A DNA stretch of 64,000 nt, taken from positions 94,056,057 to 94,120,056 of the forward strand of contig CM028378.1 of NCBI GenBank assembly GCA_013146195.2. The letters are read 5' to 3'. This DNA is from Codonopsis lanceolata (lineage: Eukaryota > Streptophyta > Magnoliopsida > Asterales > Campanulaceae). Positions 46,355-58,528 of this stretch are shown here, piece after piece. The position numbers and the translations under genes are program-made. How positions within the stretch are numbered: the first letter of the stretch is position 1; each line of letters starts with the position of its first letter. A model generated the notes under the pieces. That model did no database searches. It was not told the DNA's origin and was given only the letters and a program-made list of their open reading frames with translations.

Positions 46355-49300
46355 TTATGCATAGTATTGTTTGAGTTTATCCATGTTGAAGGGCTGAACC
46401 AGATCTTCCCCATCTTGGTTTCTGAGGAATACTGCGCCTCCTGACTGTATGTGTATCACTAGGTAAGGACCCATCCATGGAGATTTCCACTTTCCCCTAC
46501 TATCGATGTAATTTGAAGGGTTTTTCCTGAAGTACGAGATCACCCACTTGAATGTTTCAGCCTTTGACCTTTTTGTTGAATGCTCGGGCGATTCTTCTTT
46601 GATACACTCGAGTGTGTTCTAAAGCCAATAGTCGACATTCATCTAGGAGAGCCAACTCATTATGTCGTTGTCTAAGCCAATCAATCTCGGTTATGTCTGC
46701 TTCCATCATTACTCTTAATGAAGGAATTTCAATCTCAATTGGCAATACGACTTCCATACCATAGGCTAAGGAATATGGTGTAGCCCCAATAGGTGTGCGA
46801 ACCGATGTGCGGTGTCCCCAAAGGGCTAGTGGTAATTTATCAGGCCAGTCCCTTCCGGTTTCTGCCATCTTCCTGATAATATTTTCAAGTGTCTTGCTAG
46901 CTACTTTGACTGTCCCATTGGCTTGTGGTCGGTAAGGTGAAGACTTGTGTCACTATTCTTTGAATTCATGTAGTAAACGATTAACTTCTCATTCAAAGTG
47001 TGTACCATTGTCGAAGATCATCTCAAATGGTACCCCATATCTGTATGTTATGTTGGTTCTGATGAACTGTGCCATTTTCTTGGCGTTCAATATTCTATAG
47101 GAGGCTGCTTCTACCCATTTGGTGAAGTAGTCGATGGCCACTAAAACATATTCATGACCGTTTGATCTTTTGGGGTAGACCTTTCCTATGACGTCGATTC
47201 CCCAGGTAGAAAAGGGCCAAGGAGAGATAGAGTTGTAGAGTATATGTGGAGGCACATGCTGCAAGTTGGCGAAAAGCTGGCATTTGTCGCAATGACGTAC
47301 CCACCGAATGCAGTCAGTTTCGAGCATACTCCAATAGTATCCTTGTCTGATTGCTTTCTTCGAAAGCATATGTCTGTTCATGTGTGGTCCATAAGTTCCA
47401 CCATGCAACTGATCCATGACTTTCTTTGATTTTGTTTGGTCTATACACAAAAGGTTTAGACCCTGGTAATGTCTTTTGTAAAGGTTGTCTCCGCTGATGA
47501 CAAACTGTGCAGCCCATCGTCGAAGAGCAATTATTCCTTTCTTATCTAATTAAGTTGTTTGGATATTTGCTATATTTAAGCAAATTCCAAATGTCCAAAT
47601 ACCAAGGATCAGTATCTATTTCTGAAGTTGTGCTGACTGTGAAGCAGTAGACAAGTGTGACCTTTTTCCCTACTACAAAAGGTTGCACTGTTATGTCTAG
47701 TAGAACTTCGACCAATGAAGCCAAAGTTGCTAATGGATTTGCAAATATGTTTCTGTCTCGTGGCAGCTAGTGGAATGATATGTCATCAAACCCTTAGGCC
47801 AAATTGGTCAGACGGGCATGATATAGCTCTAGTCAGGGGTCTTGGGTTTTCCATTTCCCTTAGACCTGATTTATGATTAGAGTTGAGTCACTAAAAACTT
47901 CTAACTCTTTTACCCTTCTACAAAGGGTTTCTTCTAGACCAGCGATGCCGACCTCGCACTCTATGGTGTTGTTAGAACATTCAAACTCTAATCTGATGGC
48001 TAAAGGTGTATGAGAGTCTGCTGGATCGATGAGCAGCATCCCTATGCCAAAGCCTCATTAGTTGGCAGCTCCATCAAAGAATAGTTACCATTTGGTGTTA
48101 TGATCTGTAATCTAAAAAATGCTTTCATCTGGAAAGTCTGGTTCCTCAACATTTTTCTATCTCTAATGGAAATTCTTCCAGGTGATCTACAATTATGCTC
48201 CCATTTATAGACTTAAGGGTGGCATATGTGATGTCAAATTCATTGAGAAGGAAAGACCATTTGGCTAGCCTGCTGGATAGTGATGGTTTCCCAAAACTGT
48301 ATTTTATTGGGTCCATCATGGAGATAACTTTGGCTGGCCGATCTTATAAGTAGGCCTTGAGCCTTTGTGTCACCCAAACTAGACCTGTGCAGCTTTTGTC
48401 CAAGGCTGAGTATTTAAGTTCAATCCCTTGCAGTTTTCTGGTCACAAAGTATATGGTGTTTTCTGCATAGGAATCTTTCCTTTCCTGTGCGAGCATGGCT
48501 CTGACTGTAGTGTCTGTAACGGTGAGGTACAGCAGTAGGGGTTTGTGTGTATGAGGGGGCGCTAGTACTGGAGGGCTAGCTAGGTATTCTTTGATTTTTT
48601 TCAAAGGCTAGCTGACATTCTATATCCCAGACTTTATGAGTATCTTTCTGTAGCAGTTTGAAGAGTGGCTCACACATGGATGTCAGCTATCTAATGAAAC
48701 AACTGATGTACTGTAATCTGCCAAGGAAACATTTGAGTTCACTCGGGGTCCTTGGCTGCGGCATGTCTGTAATGGCTTTAACTTTTGCAGGCTCTATCTC
48801 AATTCCCTGCTCAGCTACCATGAAACCTAAAATTTTCCTTTGGTGGCTCCAAAGGTGCATTTGGTCGGGTTGAGTTTCATCTGGTGCTTGTGTAACCTTT
48901 CGAAGAACTTACGAAGGTCTCTAATGTGGGCACCATTTGTTTCATCTGAGTGAATGATCATATCATTCACATACACTTATATTTCATTATGGATCATGTC
49001 ATGGAATAGGGCAGTAGCAGCTCTCTGATACGTGGCCCTAGCGTTTTTCAGCCTGAATGGCATAACTGCGTAGTAGTATGTTCCCCAAGGGGTGATAAAT
49101 GATGTTTTCTCCTGATCGACTGTTGCCATTTTGATTTGGTTGTAACAAAACATGCCGTCCACAAAGGATCTTACTTTGTAGGATGCTATAGCGTCTACTA
49201 CCATGTTAATGTTTGGTAGTGGGAAGCCATCTTTTGGAGATGCTTTGTTGAGGTCACGAAAGTCGACATAGATCTGAAACTTTCCATTGGGTTTCGGTAC

Positions 49301-52294
49301 TATTACAATATTGGATAGCTAGATTGAGTATTCAACCACCCGGATAAACTTTACATGTAGTTGTTTCATGATCTCTTCTTTCACTTGGAGAGACCATTCA
49401 GACTTGATTCTGCGCAGTTTCTGTTTTATTGGCTTGACATCAGGGTATGTTGGGATTCTGTGTTCAACTATGACTGGATCCAACCCAGGCATGTCTTTAT
49501 ATGACCATGCAAACATCTGTAAACTCTGTCAGCAAACTGATCAAAGTTGTTTTGTCATTCCCTTGCAGATAACTGCCTATTTAGACTTCTCTGACCTCAT
49601 GGTCCAGCCCCATATTTATGACAGACAAGTCTTCTTATGTTGCTGTTGATATGTGCTTTCCCTGTCTTGACCAACTGGGCAAGCTCGATTAAATATTCTT
49701 TATCTTTTGTGTCCATTTTATTAAGTAATTCATTATTAACTGGTTTAATTATGTTTTTATTATGTTCAGTTAATTAATCTTTTAACAAATTAGCAACCAA
49801 GGAGTACATGAAAACATTGAGACTTTCATTAAATGGGGAGGTTACATAGTTGGATATTTCATCAAGGTGTTTGGGGGTAAGATCCTCGATATTGGTATTA
49901 GGAAAGCGAGCTGGTAGGTGACCAGTCCGTGGCATAAGGGATATAAGGGGGTATGGTGTATCCAAAACGATCAACCAGGTCCGTAGTAGTCAAGAGAGGC
50001 CCTGTGGTGGTGTAACAATTCTGCAGTGGACTATCTGTGATAGCTACAAATTCTGCTGGTGGTTCAACATAGTCGGCACTTCCGTAGATCATTCCCAAGA
50101 AGCTATCTTTTTTGAAGTCATTGTCAAGTGATGCTAAAGCATAATCATCTTCGATTGCATTTATATGAGGCAAAGGGGTTGTTCATTATGTTTGGTAATG
50201 GGTGAGGTTTTTCAACGACCTTATCATCAATGAGGTTCTGTATGGCATCCCTGAGTAGGTAGCAATTGGCGGTGAGATGGCCGTTGCACTGATGATATTC
50301 ACAGTATTGAGAATGTTTCCAAGTGTTGGGCAATGGGTTTGGGGGGTTTGTAGTTCTCCATAGGTTCCAGGACCCCTTGTTTCTTTAGACCTTGCAGTAT
50401 TAGGGAAATAGGAACATGCAATTCATCATAATGTATGTTGTTTCTTTGGAAGGATTTCCGGAGTTTCTATTGCTTTCATTGTTCCTTTCAATAGTATTAA
50501 TAGTCCTATCTGTGTCATATGACCATGGTACATTACCATAGGTTTGACTGGCAAAGCTGATTGGGGGTGCTACAGATGTAATAACATTAATTGCAGTCCC
50601 TGATGCAGTTGCTTTTCCATTAGAGTAACGAAATGAGCTCTGGGGCGGGTAACTTTTCATGTGGCTTGTGCGAATATCTTCATCAATGTGTATTCCTACT
50701 TCAAAAATGGCATTGAAGTTGCCATAAGGAATGTATCTCATACGTTCCAAGTAGATGGGTGGGTTGGAGGTTCTTTATAAACATTCTTGCTGACTCGGTT
50801 GGGTCGGGCATGTCTAAAGTTTAGGCAATTTTCCTTTTCCACCTGACTGTAAAATCGGCACAGGTTCATAAGGAATGTATCTCATACGTTCCAATTAGAT
50901 GGGTTGGAGGTTCTTTATAAACATTCTTGTTGACTCGGTTGGGTCGGGCCTGTCTAAAGTTTGGGCAATTTTCCTTTTCCACCTGGCTGCAAAATCGGCA
51001 CAGGTTCATAAGGAATGTATCTCATACGTTCCAAGTAGATGGATTGGAGGTTCTTTATAAACATTCTTGCTGACTTGGTTGGGTCGGGCTTGTCTAAAGT
51101 TTGGGCAATTTTCCTTTTCCACCTGGCTGCAAAATCAACATAGGTTTCTTTCTCTTTTTGGATACATGATTCGAGTTCTCTTTTGTTTTCAGAGCTGTTA
51201 TTTTCTTTGTATCTCTTTTGAAATTCCTCATCAATCTGATCCCAAGTGCCCATGGAACTATTATCTACCAGCATTAACCATTGTTTTGCTGCTCCTACTA
51301 GGGTTAAATGAAAGTTAGAGGCCATGGCTTCAAAACTAGCTCCTCTTGATTGCATTGTAGAAGAGTAGGGCTTAAGGTGAGAGATGGGGCAACCGGTTCC
51401 CATCAAACTTTTCTATGTCTGGCATTTTGAATTTTAATGGTAGGATGGCTGATGGCTGCAGAGGTAATGATCACATGGAGAAACCTCCTTTGCTTTGGAC
51501 TTTGAGCATCATTTCTTTGAGATTCTCAATATCTGTCTCAACCTTTGTGGGAGGAGGTGCATTTGGGAGATTTGCTATTACATTGTTCATCCCGATAACT
51601 AACAAGGATGTGGGATAAACATTAGGAGGAAGTGCTATGTTTGACGCCCCGGTCTGATGACCAAAGTTGTTGGTTGGGAGGTAAGTGGTAACTTGTCCCT
51701 GTGGGTTGTAGCTTCTGGGATCAATATGTGGGTTGTTTTGTAGTGGGTTGGTTGTGGGAAAAAGGGAGGTTTTCTGGATATTGATGTGGGGTATTGATAT
51801 TTTAAGGAGGGTAGCTGATGTTTGGGATGTTGGTATTTGGAAGAGGGCTGGTATACTAATATGGAGGGTAAGCGTTTGGGAAGGAGTGGCCAGTATTTAG
51901 GTACTAAGGTGGCGAGTTGGTGTTCTGTGTTTGAGGATTAAACTTGTTGGTATCTGGAAGAGGGTTGGTGTATGGGGGAACAAGCTGAAGTTGATGCCTC
52001 ATGGGGTCCCACACAGGAAGGAATATTTTATGGATTTGGCTTTAAGCCAAGTATGGGGATTGCCATCTGACCTATTAGGCGACCAGCATGTACATTCAAA
52101 TTTTGTTCCATCCATTGCTGCATGGCAGGGGTAGGAGCATAACTAGGAGCCCCTGTGTCTGTATTTATGGGAGTCTGTTCATTTTCGGCAGCCATTCTAA
52201 CTGAATCTGTTTGCGCTGAACTGATCTCGGTATTCAAACCCAAATCTATACTGTCTGAACTGTCCTCTGTATTTGAGCTTAACTCTCTTATCAA
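46355..52294 (-). pseudogene. Tat-type Gypsy gag-pol polyprotein
   Basis: Gag N-terminus at 52294-52028. Retrotrans_gag at 51406-50954 (AAKQWLMLVDNSSMGTWDQIDEEFQKRY). Zinc knuckle-like CEYHQCNGHLTANCYLLRDAIQNLI at about 50310-50220. Reverse transcriptase at about 49516-48850: the FVDGMFCYNQIKM segment is kept, but the YVDD box reads YVND. RNase H at 48604-48344. Second, archaeal-like RNase H at about 48110-47860 (LFFDGAAN, GIGMLLIDP, SDSTLIINQV). Integrase at 47450-46557, with H2C2 and core residues WGIDVIG and FDNGTHF; the third catalytic position reads NGTVKVA, with Lys where Glu is expected. C-terminal integrase region at 46543-46355 (RGKWKSPWMGPYLV). Several stops and frameshifts separate these parts. 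Inactive. Confidence 0.88.
50727..51147. repeat. Triplicated segment of about 140 bp within gag
   Basis: Three direct units begin at about 50727, 50871 and 51011 with aaggaatgtatctcatacg and include tctttataaacattcttg and ggcaattttccttttccacctg. Each would encode a slightly different copy of the same gag segment (ARWKRKIAQTLDKPDPTKSA to RMRYIPYE). Confidence 0.95.
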
Positions 52295-53150
52295 ACGACA
52301 TAACTGTTTCTTCCCTTCCAGGTGTGGGCCAGGTTTCTGGGAAAAAGGGTCAAGAAGGTATGGCTCAAAGGTTTGGGGTTGAAAGGCACAGTGTGCATTT
52401 TTATTAAATGGACATTTTTTTTGTCTTGGAGTTGGTCAGACAAGCATAGCTTTGTTTTGACTATCTTTATTAAGTCCTGGAACAGTGGATTCTTTCACCA
52501 GAGTATAAGACCTTCGTATTCCACATGCCTTTTGACTTCCCAAGATCGGACAAATCACGAGCGGAAGGACCTCTACTCTTTTCGGGATCCACCATCCGAA
52601 TCGTTTTATTGAGATACCGTCAAATTTATTGATTAGCCCCAGTGTATTTAAAAGAAAATATCTTCTTACCACTGAGATTGGTCAATAACTTTGGGGTCCA
52701 AGAACCGATTGGTCAATGGAGTGTCCTAGAAGATATATATGCAATCTAGCGTGGTTGATGGAGGGGGTATGCTGGCTTTGGTATATGGTAGCAGTTCAGA
52801 ATATTCCTAAGTGAGTGCACATGTGCGAGTCAGCTAGGAAAACTGGAAACTTTTTACAGTAATATAAAGCAGTAAAAATGTCTTGTCTTTTGTTTTGTGT
52901 GGATTGTCTCGGCTGATTAGTTTGAATCCCATGAGGGGCGAAGCGATTGCGCGAGACGACCATTCCAACAATAAATAGAAAGAAAAGCGAGGAAGCTATC
53001 TATCCCTATTATTACATTTTTGTCTTAATCCTCAAAATAAAATTGACAAAATGAAATAATATTTACATGTGGGGTATTTCGCCAGCATAAATGTAAATTA
53101 CAAATGTTGGTTGCAAACGCAAACATTAATATCCTCGGCAAAGTCGCCAC

Positions 53151-53445
53151 TGTGAGAACCTCGTTTCGCGATTCCTCGCGTGAAAGCGAGTTGATTTGAA
53201 ACGTCAGAGCGCATGGAATGTGTCCGGTCTCGTTGTGGACCCTAAATATGTATGTGAAGAGTCGCCACCTCTATTTTAAGGTTAAACATAGAAAAACCAG
53301 TTATTCCAAAAAATATATAGGTTCGGAGGCTAGATTACGAGTTGGGAAGGGGTTAGGCACCAAACTCGCCCTTTTGGTCTCATTTTAGGGTTTTCAAATA
53401 AATTCAACATGCTTTTAAATCGTAAAGTCTAGAAGAAATATTTAC

Positions 53446-53491
<46 letters not shown>

Positions 53492-54329
53492 TAGATTTAT
53501 ACTAATATATAGCATGCATGATTATATATTCACAATATGCATAATTATTTTATTTACTTGTTGTATTATATTAGTATTTAACTAATTAAATTATTATTAT
53601 TATTTACATAGTATACATGATATTAATATTCTACATTATTATTATTATTTACATAACATGCATATTATAATATTTTATATTAATGGGACAGACGATAAAT
53701 TGGTACTTACCTCTTGTAGCGTGAATGTCTGACACGGTATATACGATTATACGCCTAGACTTAGCCCACTAGGCGCTCAAAGATTCTGACTGTGTTTCCT
53801 CTGTCTTCCGAGAAAGGAAGTCTTTTTTTTTTTGCTGCGAGATGTGTAGTTGTTGGTTGTGCTGCTGCGGGTTATGCTGTTGCGGGTTGTGCTGCTGCGG
53901 GTTATGGGTGTGTGTTTGCTATGTGTATGATGGGTGTTGGATGGTTTAAAATGAGAGTGCCGAAGGCCTCTATTTATAGGCAGAGGACGATCGACTTAAA
54001 CGACGGTGTCCTGATATTTCAGTGCATGGCGCGCCAGGTGTAAGCCTGGGACGAAGACAGCAAAAGGAGCACGAGGTGGTTGGAGGAAAACGACAGCGTT
54101 TAAGCTGCTTGGAGAAGGAAGAGGATGGGGCGGCTCCTTGGTGTGGGGAGCGGCACCGAGGAGCTTGGAGCAGCTCCATGTACTTTGACGACCACACTGA
54201 AATTTCTTCTAGGGCCCTCCAGGTTTGTTTTGTTTGTTTTGTATATTTAACTACTGTTAAGTCTAGTTAATTGAAAAACTAACGGAAAGTTATTTTTATA
54301 AGTTTAATAATTTTATAAAATATATACAC

Positions 54330-54403
<74 letters not shown>

Positions 54404-54432
54404 CGTAGGGGTACGAAATTGAGGTGTCTACA
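53151..54432 (-). repeat. 5' LTR of the Tat Gypsy element
   Basis: On the minus strand it starts TGTAGACACC (54432) and ends GAGGTTCTCACA (53151). It is 1282 bp and related to the two solo LTRs in the window. An (ATT)n microsatellite is at 54327-54402. Flanking 5-mers (gccac, agaga) do not match, as expected when one LTR remains of a truncated element rather than a solo LTR. Confidence 0.85.
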
Positions 54433-55014
54433 AGAGAAGACCAAGGTTTTGTGGGTATGGAAGGGAGGGGAAGGGTAGAATAGGTAAAAGAGGTGGTGTG
54501 TAGTGAGTAATGTGAGAATTTTAATAAAATAATTGGGTGTAGATAAAATTAAGGTATAGAAAGTATAATATGGAGTGTGATTAGCCCCCACCCTCTCTTT
54601 TTTCCCAATAGTGTTGGATGTTGTAATCTAATTGCCGTCAAATTCAATGGAACACTATTGAAATAACTTGTGTGACTGGAGTTTGTACACGTGCACACAT
54701 CTTTCAAAGGTAAGGGACATTTCCATCTTTTCAAAGGTTTCCATCAAACTTAACTAACCAAAATGACTCTAGTGACCTTACTGCCTTTCCAGACCAAGTA
54801 CAGTGGTTAAATTAAGAAAAAAAAAGTAGAATGAGCTTAATTAATAATTCGTGAAATTAGGGTAACCAAATTGCGATTTAAGCATGAAATTAAGAATAAA
54901 ATAACATTGTGACTAAAAAAATTTAAAGGATAAAAGAAAAATATCTTCTTAATATGTTGTAATTTACTATCTTACCCTTTTTGCCATTTAATGATACTCA
55001 AGTTGTAACTCTGA
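54433..55014. other. Spacer with a transposon-end fragment
   Basis: No gene is seen. At 54855-54885 gggtaaccaaattgcgatttaagc matches the terminus of the element at 34588-36000; its other end was not found, so this is a truncated relative or one-ended fragment. Confidence 0.5.
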
Positions 55015-55255
55015 GAGCATGTACAATGGTTTTGATAAGTCAAACCTCAAATCAAATACAACCCATTAAAAACCAATAAAGTAATCTATTTTATATCCAT
55101 TTGATTCAAAACTAAAATAACTTTTCTAATGGTAGCACAAACTCCAACACTTTTACATACCATGTACATGGCCATCTTCTTAGATCATTGTTTTACTATA
55201 TGTTGTGACAGGCTAGCTGCCGATTCAAATGTCCCTATTGTTGCATCATTACAAT

Positions 55256-57209
55256 TAGAGCTGTTAAAATTAAATCCGGTCCAGACCACCCAACTTTTCA
55301 AGGGCCTAGGCCTCAAATTAGAAGGCCCGAAAAAAGCGGGTCTCTTTGAGCCAAGCTCGTGGGTCGTGTTTGACCTGAACTTGAAAAGCCCGAAAAGCCC
55401 GCCCTGCACCGATCATACGATTGACAAAGTTAAACTTAACTAAACAATTAAAAACTAAAACATAAAACCTAAAAGCAAAAACTAAAAAAAAGACTACTTT
55501 TTTTTTCTTTTTTCTGCTTTTGGTTGGATGAATTTATGACAAAGTATGATTTATTTCCAAATCATTGTTCTCCTTTTGATTGAAACTCATATTTTAAATT
55601 GATGGAAGTGACACTTACAAAGAGTGTTGAGAATGTGATGACTCAATTACTCAGGCAACAGGTCAGTTCCCTCCGAGGCTTTGGGCTGAGCGACTGCTTG
55701 GCCCCATTTTTAGGTTTTTGCTGTTTTGTCGTTTTTTGTTCTTTTAAGGATTTTATGGTTTCTATTGTATTCATATAAATAGTTGTATCCCTATAACGTT
55801 TTCAAGAGAGTCTCTAATAAAATTTCGACAGTCTGTTGGCCCCAATTTCTTTTTTTTTTCCTTTTTTTTTTTTTGTGATTGATCATATTATACTATGTTA
55901 ATTTGTTTACTAGTCACCCGATGTACACAACAAAGAGGAATTGGAGTTGATCTTCCAAGTTCCAATCTAGTTTAGTATGGTTGTGATTAGTATTTTTATC
56001 GAAACTGATCTATTCAATTAGGTATCTCTATCTAATATTAGCTAATAATAGACCTCAATAGTATAAACTTGATAAAAAATAAATTTTAAATACTAGATTA
56101 TGTCGGACGAATAAAAAAATGAACATTTATTAGTTAGTATGGTTTTGCAAACTAGAACCTGAAAAGACTTTGTTTATCCTCAGAAAACACATATTAGAAA
56201 ATTGAGGACAGTATGATGAACTTCAATTTGGTTATAACTTTTTTTTTGAAAAAAATACCTTTCAAGTAGCACATGTATTTTTTCTTTGATCTGTAGTCAG
56301 TGTTCTAAAACTTCCCGCCTAGCTCCGCCTAGGCCCCGCCTAGGCGCTAGGCCCCTCTCTACCGTCGCGACTTTCTTAGTTGTCGCCTAATCGACCAAGT
56401 TGACGTCTACGCCAAACCTTGCCGACCTTAATTTATTTTTGTAGCTTTGATTTTGTGGCATGCGGTGATCGGAGAAGGAAGGGGGGCGAATTGAAGAAGG
56501 AAGGGGGAGTGGTAATGGTGATGCAGAGAGGGAGGTAATGGGGGGCGAACTGGAGTAATATCTTTTTTTGTTTTTAGCTCTAAATTTGGCTGGTTTATTA
56601 CTTTGGGGTTGTTAAGAATTGGGATTAATGGTACGTTAGTATATTTTTGTTCATTTTACAAATATAGACAAGTGTTTGATAAAATGACAAACATAAAAAA
56701 AATAAAATTTGTATTCAATGTGTTTGATCTTTGATGTAAATTATCAAAAAAGTGGTAATTATGCCTTAATTCTAGGCCCCGCCTAAGCCCCGATTATGCC
56801 CCGACTAGTCCCCTAGGCGCTAGGCGCTAATGTGCTGCCTAGCGACCGCCTAACGATTTTTAGAACTTTATCTGTAGCACTATAATTTTTCTAGTTTTTG
56901 TTTCGTATAATTGTTGAACTTACTACCTTTATTTATATTTGCTTTGGTTGCACTTTTGCTTTGTAATTGTGTAAGTTAGACTAGTAAGTATGTGTGTTGT
57001 GATGTATTATATAACTTTTATTGGCTAATTTGTGGATTTTTTTAAATAAAAAAAGTAGTTATTTTTTTGGTCCATAGACCCGAAGTACGCATGGGTTGGA
57101 CTTGAGTTCCATGAGCCCGTTACTGTTTCTGCTGGGCCCGACTCGCTACAAAGTGAAGCTCGATGGGCTTGGACCGGTCCGATCCGACCTGTCATGTTTG
57201 ACAGCTCTA
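55256..57209. mobile_element. hAT element with perfect 8-bp TSD
   Basis: Termini TAGAGCTGTTAAA and, as the reverse complement of the right end, TAGAGCTGTCAAA: 12 of 13. ATTACAAT flanks both sides exactly (55248-55255 and 57210-57217). Subterminal regions are rich in GGCCCG-type words. No transposase is present. An LTR-like stretch (55680-55860, with cagtctgttggcccc) and a second hAT MITE are inside. Confidence 0.92.
56297..56869. mobile_element. hAT MITE nested in the hAT element
   Basis: 573 bp with ends agtgttctaaaa and, as the reverse complement of the right end, aaagttctaaaa. Multiple CGCCTAGGC-type subterminal repeats lie at both ends. A perfect 8-bp duplication ATCTGTAG is at 56289-56296 and 56870-56877. 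Confidence 0.9.
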
Positions 57210-57761
57210 ATTACAATCTACCCCTCTAGTTGTCATTACTCCTGTCCTAACTGTTACCACCCCGGTGCAAGCTGATGCTCAGAATCCCATCACTCCAGCT
57301 ACTGCTTCCTCAGTTGCCTCATCTGGTGATCCATACCCGATACTCCATCATCAGACATCATCTTTATCTTCAAAATTGGTTTAGTTTCTAAATGTAACAA
57401 ACTAAGTCTCTATTTATAGATAAAAATGGATGGATGATTTGGTTTGATTTGAGTATCATATATGCTACTCAAATTAACCAAATAAAATTTGATTTGCTTT
57501 GATTTGCCATTGGAAGCTATGAATTTAATTTGCTTTGATCCAACCATTGTACATGCACGGATGATTAAGAATTACACCGTTTCTAAATAGTTGTCCTCAT
57601 TTCCGTTTTTGTCAGTTTCAAAATAATTCTCTTTTAAATATTTATTATACAATCAATTACTAGTATTATTTATGAACGGAGAGCATTCATGTTTAATGAT
57701 TCAGAAATAAAGAATTGTATGATGATACAAAAAATTCAAACAAAACAATAAGTAAAAATTA

Positions 57762-58020
57762 GTACTCCCTCCGTCCCAAAATTATTGTTTGGGTTAACTT
57801 GATATACGGTTTAAGAAAAAATATATTTGACTGGATTATTAATATTAGTTTGATGTATAATTTACTTTAAAGCTCATATTTATGAGACTCATAATTAAAG
57901 TAATGTGAAAAAGTAATGATAAAATTGTAGAAGTGTTGTCCTAAAACAAAAAATTTCAAAAAAAATAATTATTTTAAGACAGACGAAAAAAGAAAATAGA
58001 ATAATAATTTTGAGAAAGAT
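57762..58020 (+). mobile_element. Stowaway-like MITE, right end degraded
   Basis: It begins tactccctccgtcccaaaattattg and aligns with the reverse complement of 5339-5555. The right terminus has drifted away from the GGGACGGAGGGAG consensus. Confidence 0.6.
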
Positions 58021-58528
58021 GAATTATATTTTCATAATGATCTAAGAGCATCCCCATTGCTCACTTCCTAAATTGGCTTCCAATTTGGAAGTTAAAGAAA
58101 TGCAATGGCAGCTCTTCCCCCACCTCTTCAAATCGAGGATCCGAGTTGGAGGAGATAATAAATTTTCTTCCAAAGTTGGAAGACAACCAAGGAAGAGGAA
58201 GCCGTGACACACGGCTTATTGGGCGAGTTCGGTGGGGTCCACGGTGGCGCTTCTCGCAAAGTGTCGATTTTTTGTTTTTTTTTTTTTTTAATGAAAAAGC
58301 TGGAAAGAAACGGATAGTTTTTTTTTTCAAAATTCATTTGCCTTTTACTTTTTAAAAACTAGCCGTTTGTAATTTAATTTTTTTCAATAATTTTTTCTTT
58401 TTTTTCCTTCTTCCCTATAAATACACCACCTCAACCCTCTTCATTTTCTCCACAACTTCTTTATTATCTCTTCTATTTCTTCATACTCCTTTCTAAAAAT
58501 TCACTTTCTCTACACACTTAGCTTCCAA

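Larger units (their letters stand above)
45000..54432 (-). mobile_element. Tat-lineage Ty3/Gypsy retrotransposon, 3'-truncated
   Basis: The minus-strand order is 5' LTR (53151-54432), leader, gag, zinc knuckle, protease region, reverse transcriptase, RNase H, second RNase H, integrase, then an antisense ORF. The primer-binding region next to the LTR reads gtggcgactttgccgagg on the minus strand. No second LTR is found to the left, so the 3' end is missing; the left boundary is an estimate. The dual RNase H and the antisense ORF are features of Tat-type elements. Stops and frameshifts are frequent. Confidence 0.85.
55204..57382 (+). pseudogene. Captured exon-like fragment, split by a hAT insertion
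   Basis: After an acceptor-like ttgtgacag, the segments 55212-55255 and 57218-57382 join in one frame when the hAT and one TSD copy are removed. They encode a Ser/Thr/Val/Pro-rich tail (LAADSNVPIVASLQ, then VLTVTTPVQADAQNPITPAT) ending at TAG (57380-57382). I do not recognise the source gene. Lying between Harbinger-like termini, it could be a captured host exon. Alternatively it is the original last exon of a host gene. Confidence 0.4.
55015..57557. mobile_element. Harbinger-like nonautonomous element with a captured exon, hosting nested hATs
   Basis: The left end gagcatgtacaatgg is matched by ccattgtacatgc on the right: GCATGTACAATGG, 13 of 13 inverted. GAGCAT...AATGG-type ends also occur in the Harbinger element at 58046. 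No clear 3-bp duplication is seen at the right end. Without the nested hAT, the element is about 590 bp and contains a short exon-like reading frame. Confidence 0.55.

Noticed and set aside
46092..46444. Cys/Tyr-rich open frames as a secreted peptide gene
   Set aside because: They arise from an 11-12 bp tandem repeat downstream of the Gypsy integrase and lack a plausible start or conserved pattern.
54313..54591. Poly-Asn protein frame
   Set aside because: It is the translation of the (ATT)n microsatellite inside an LTR.
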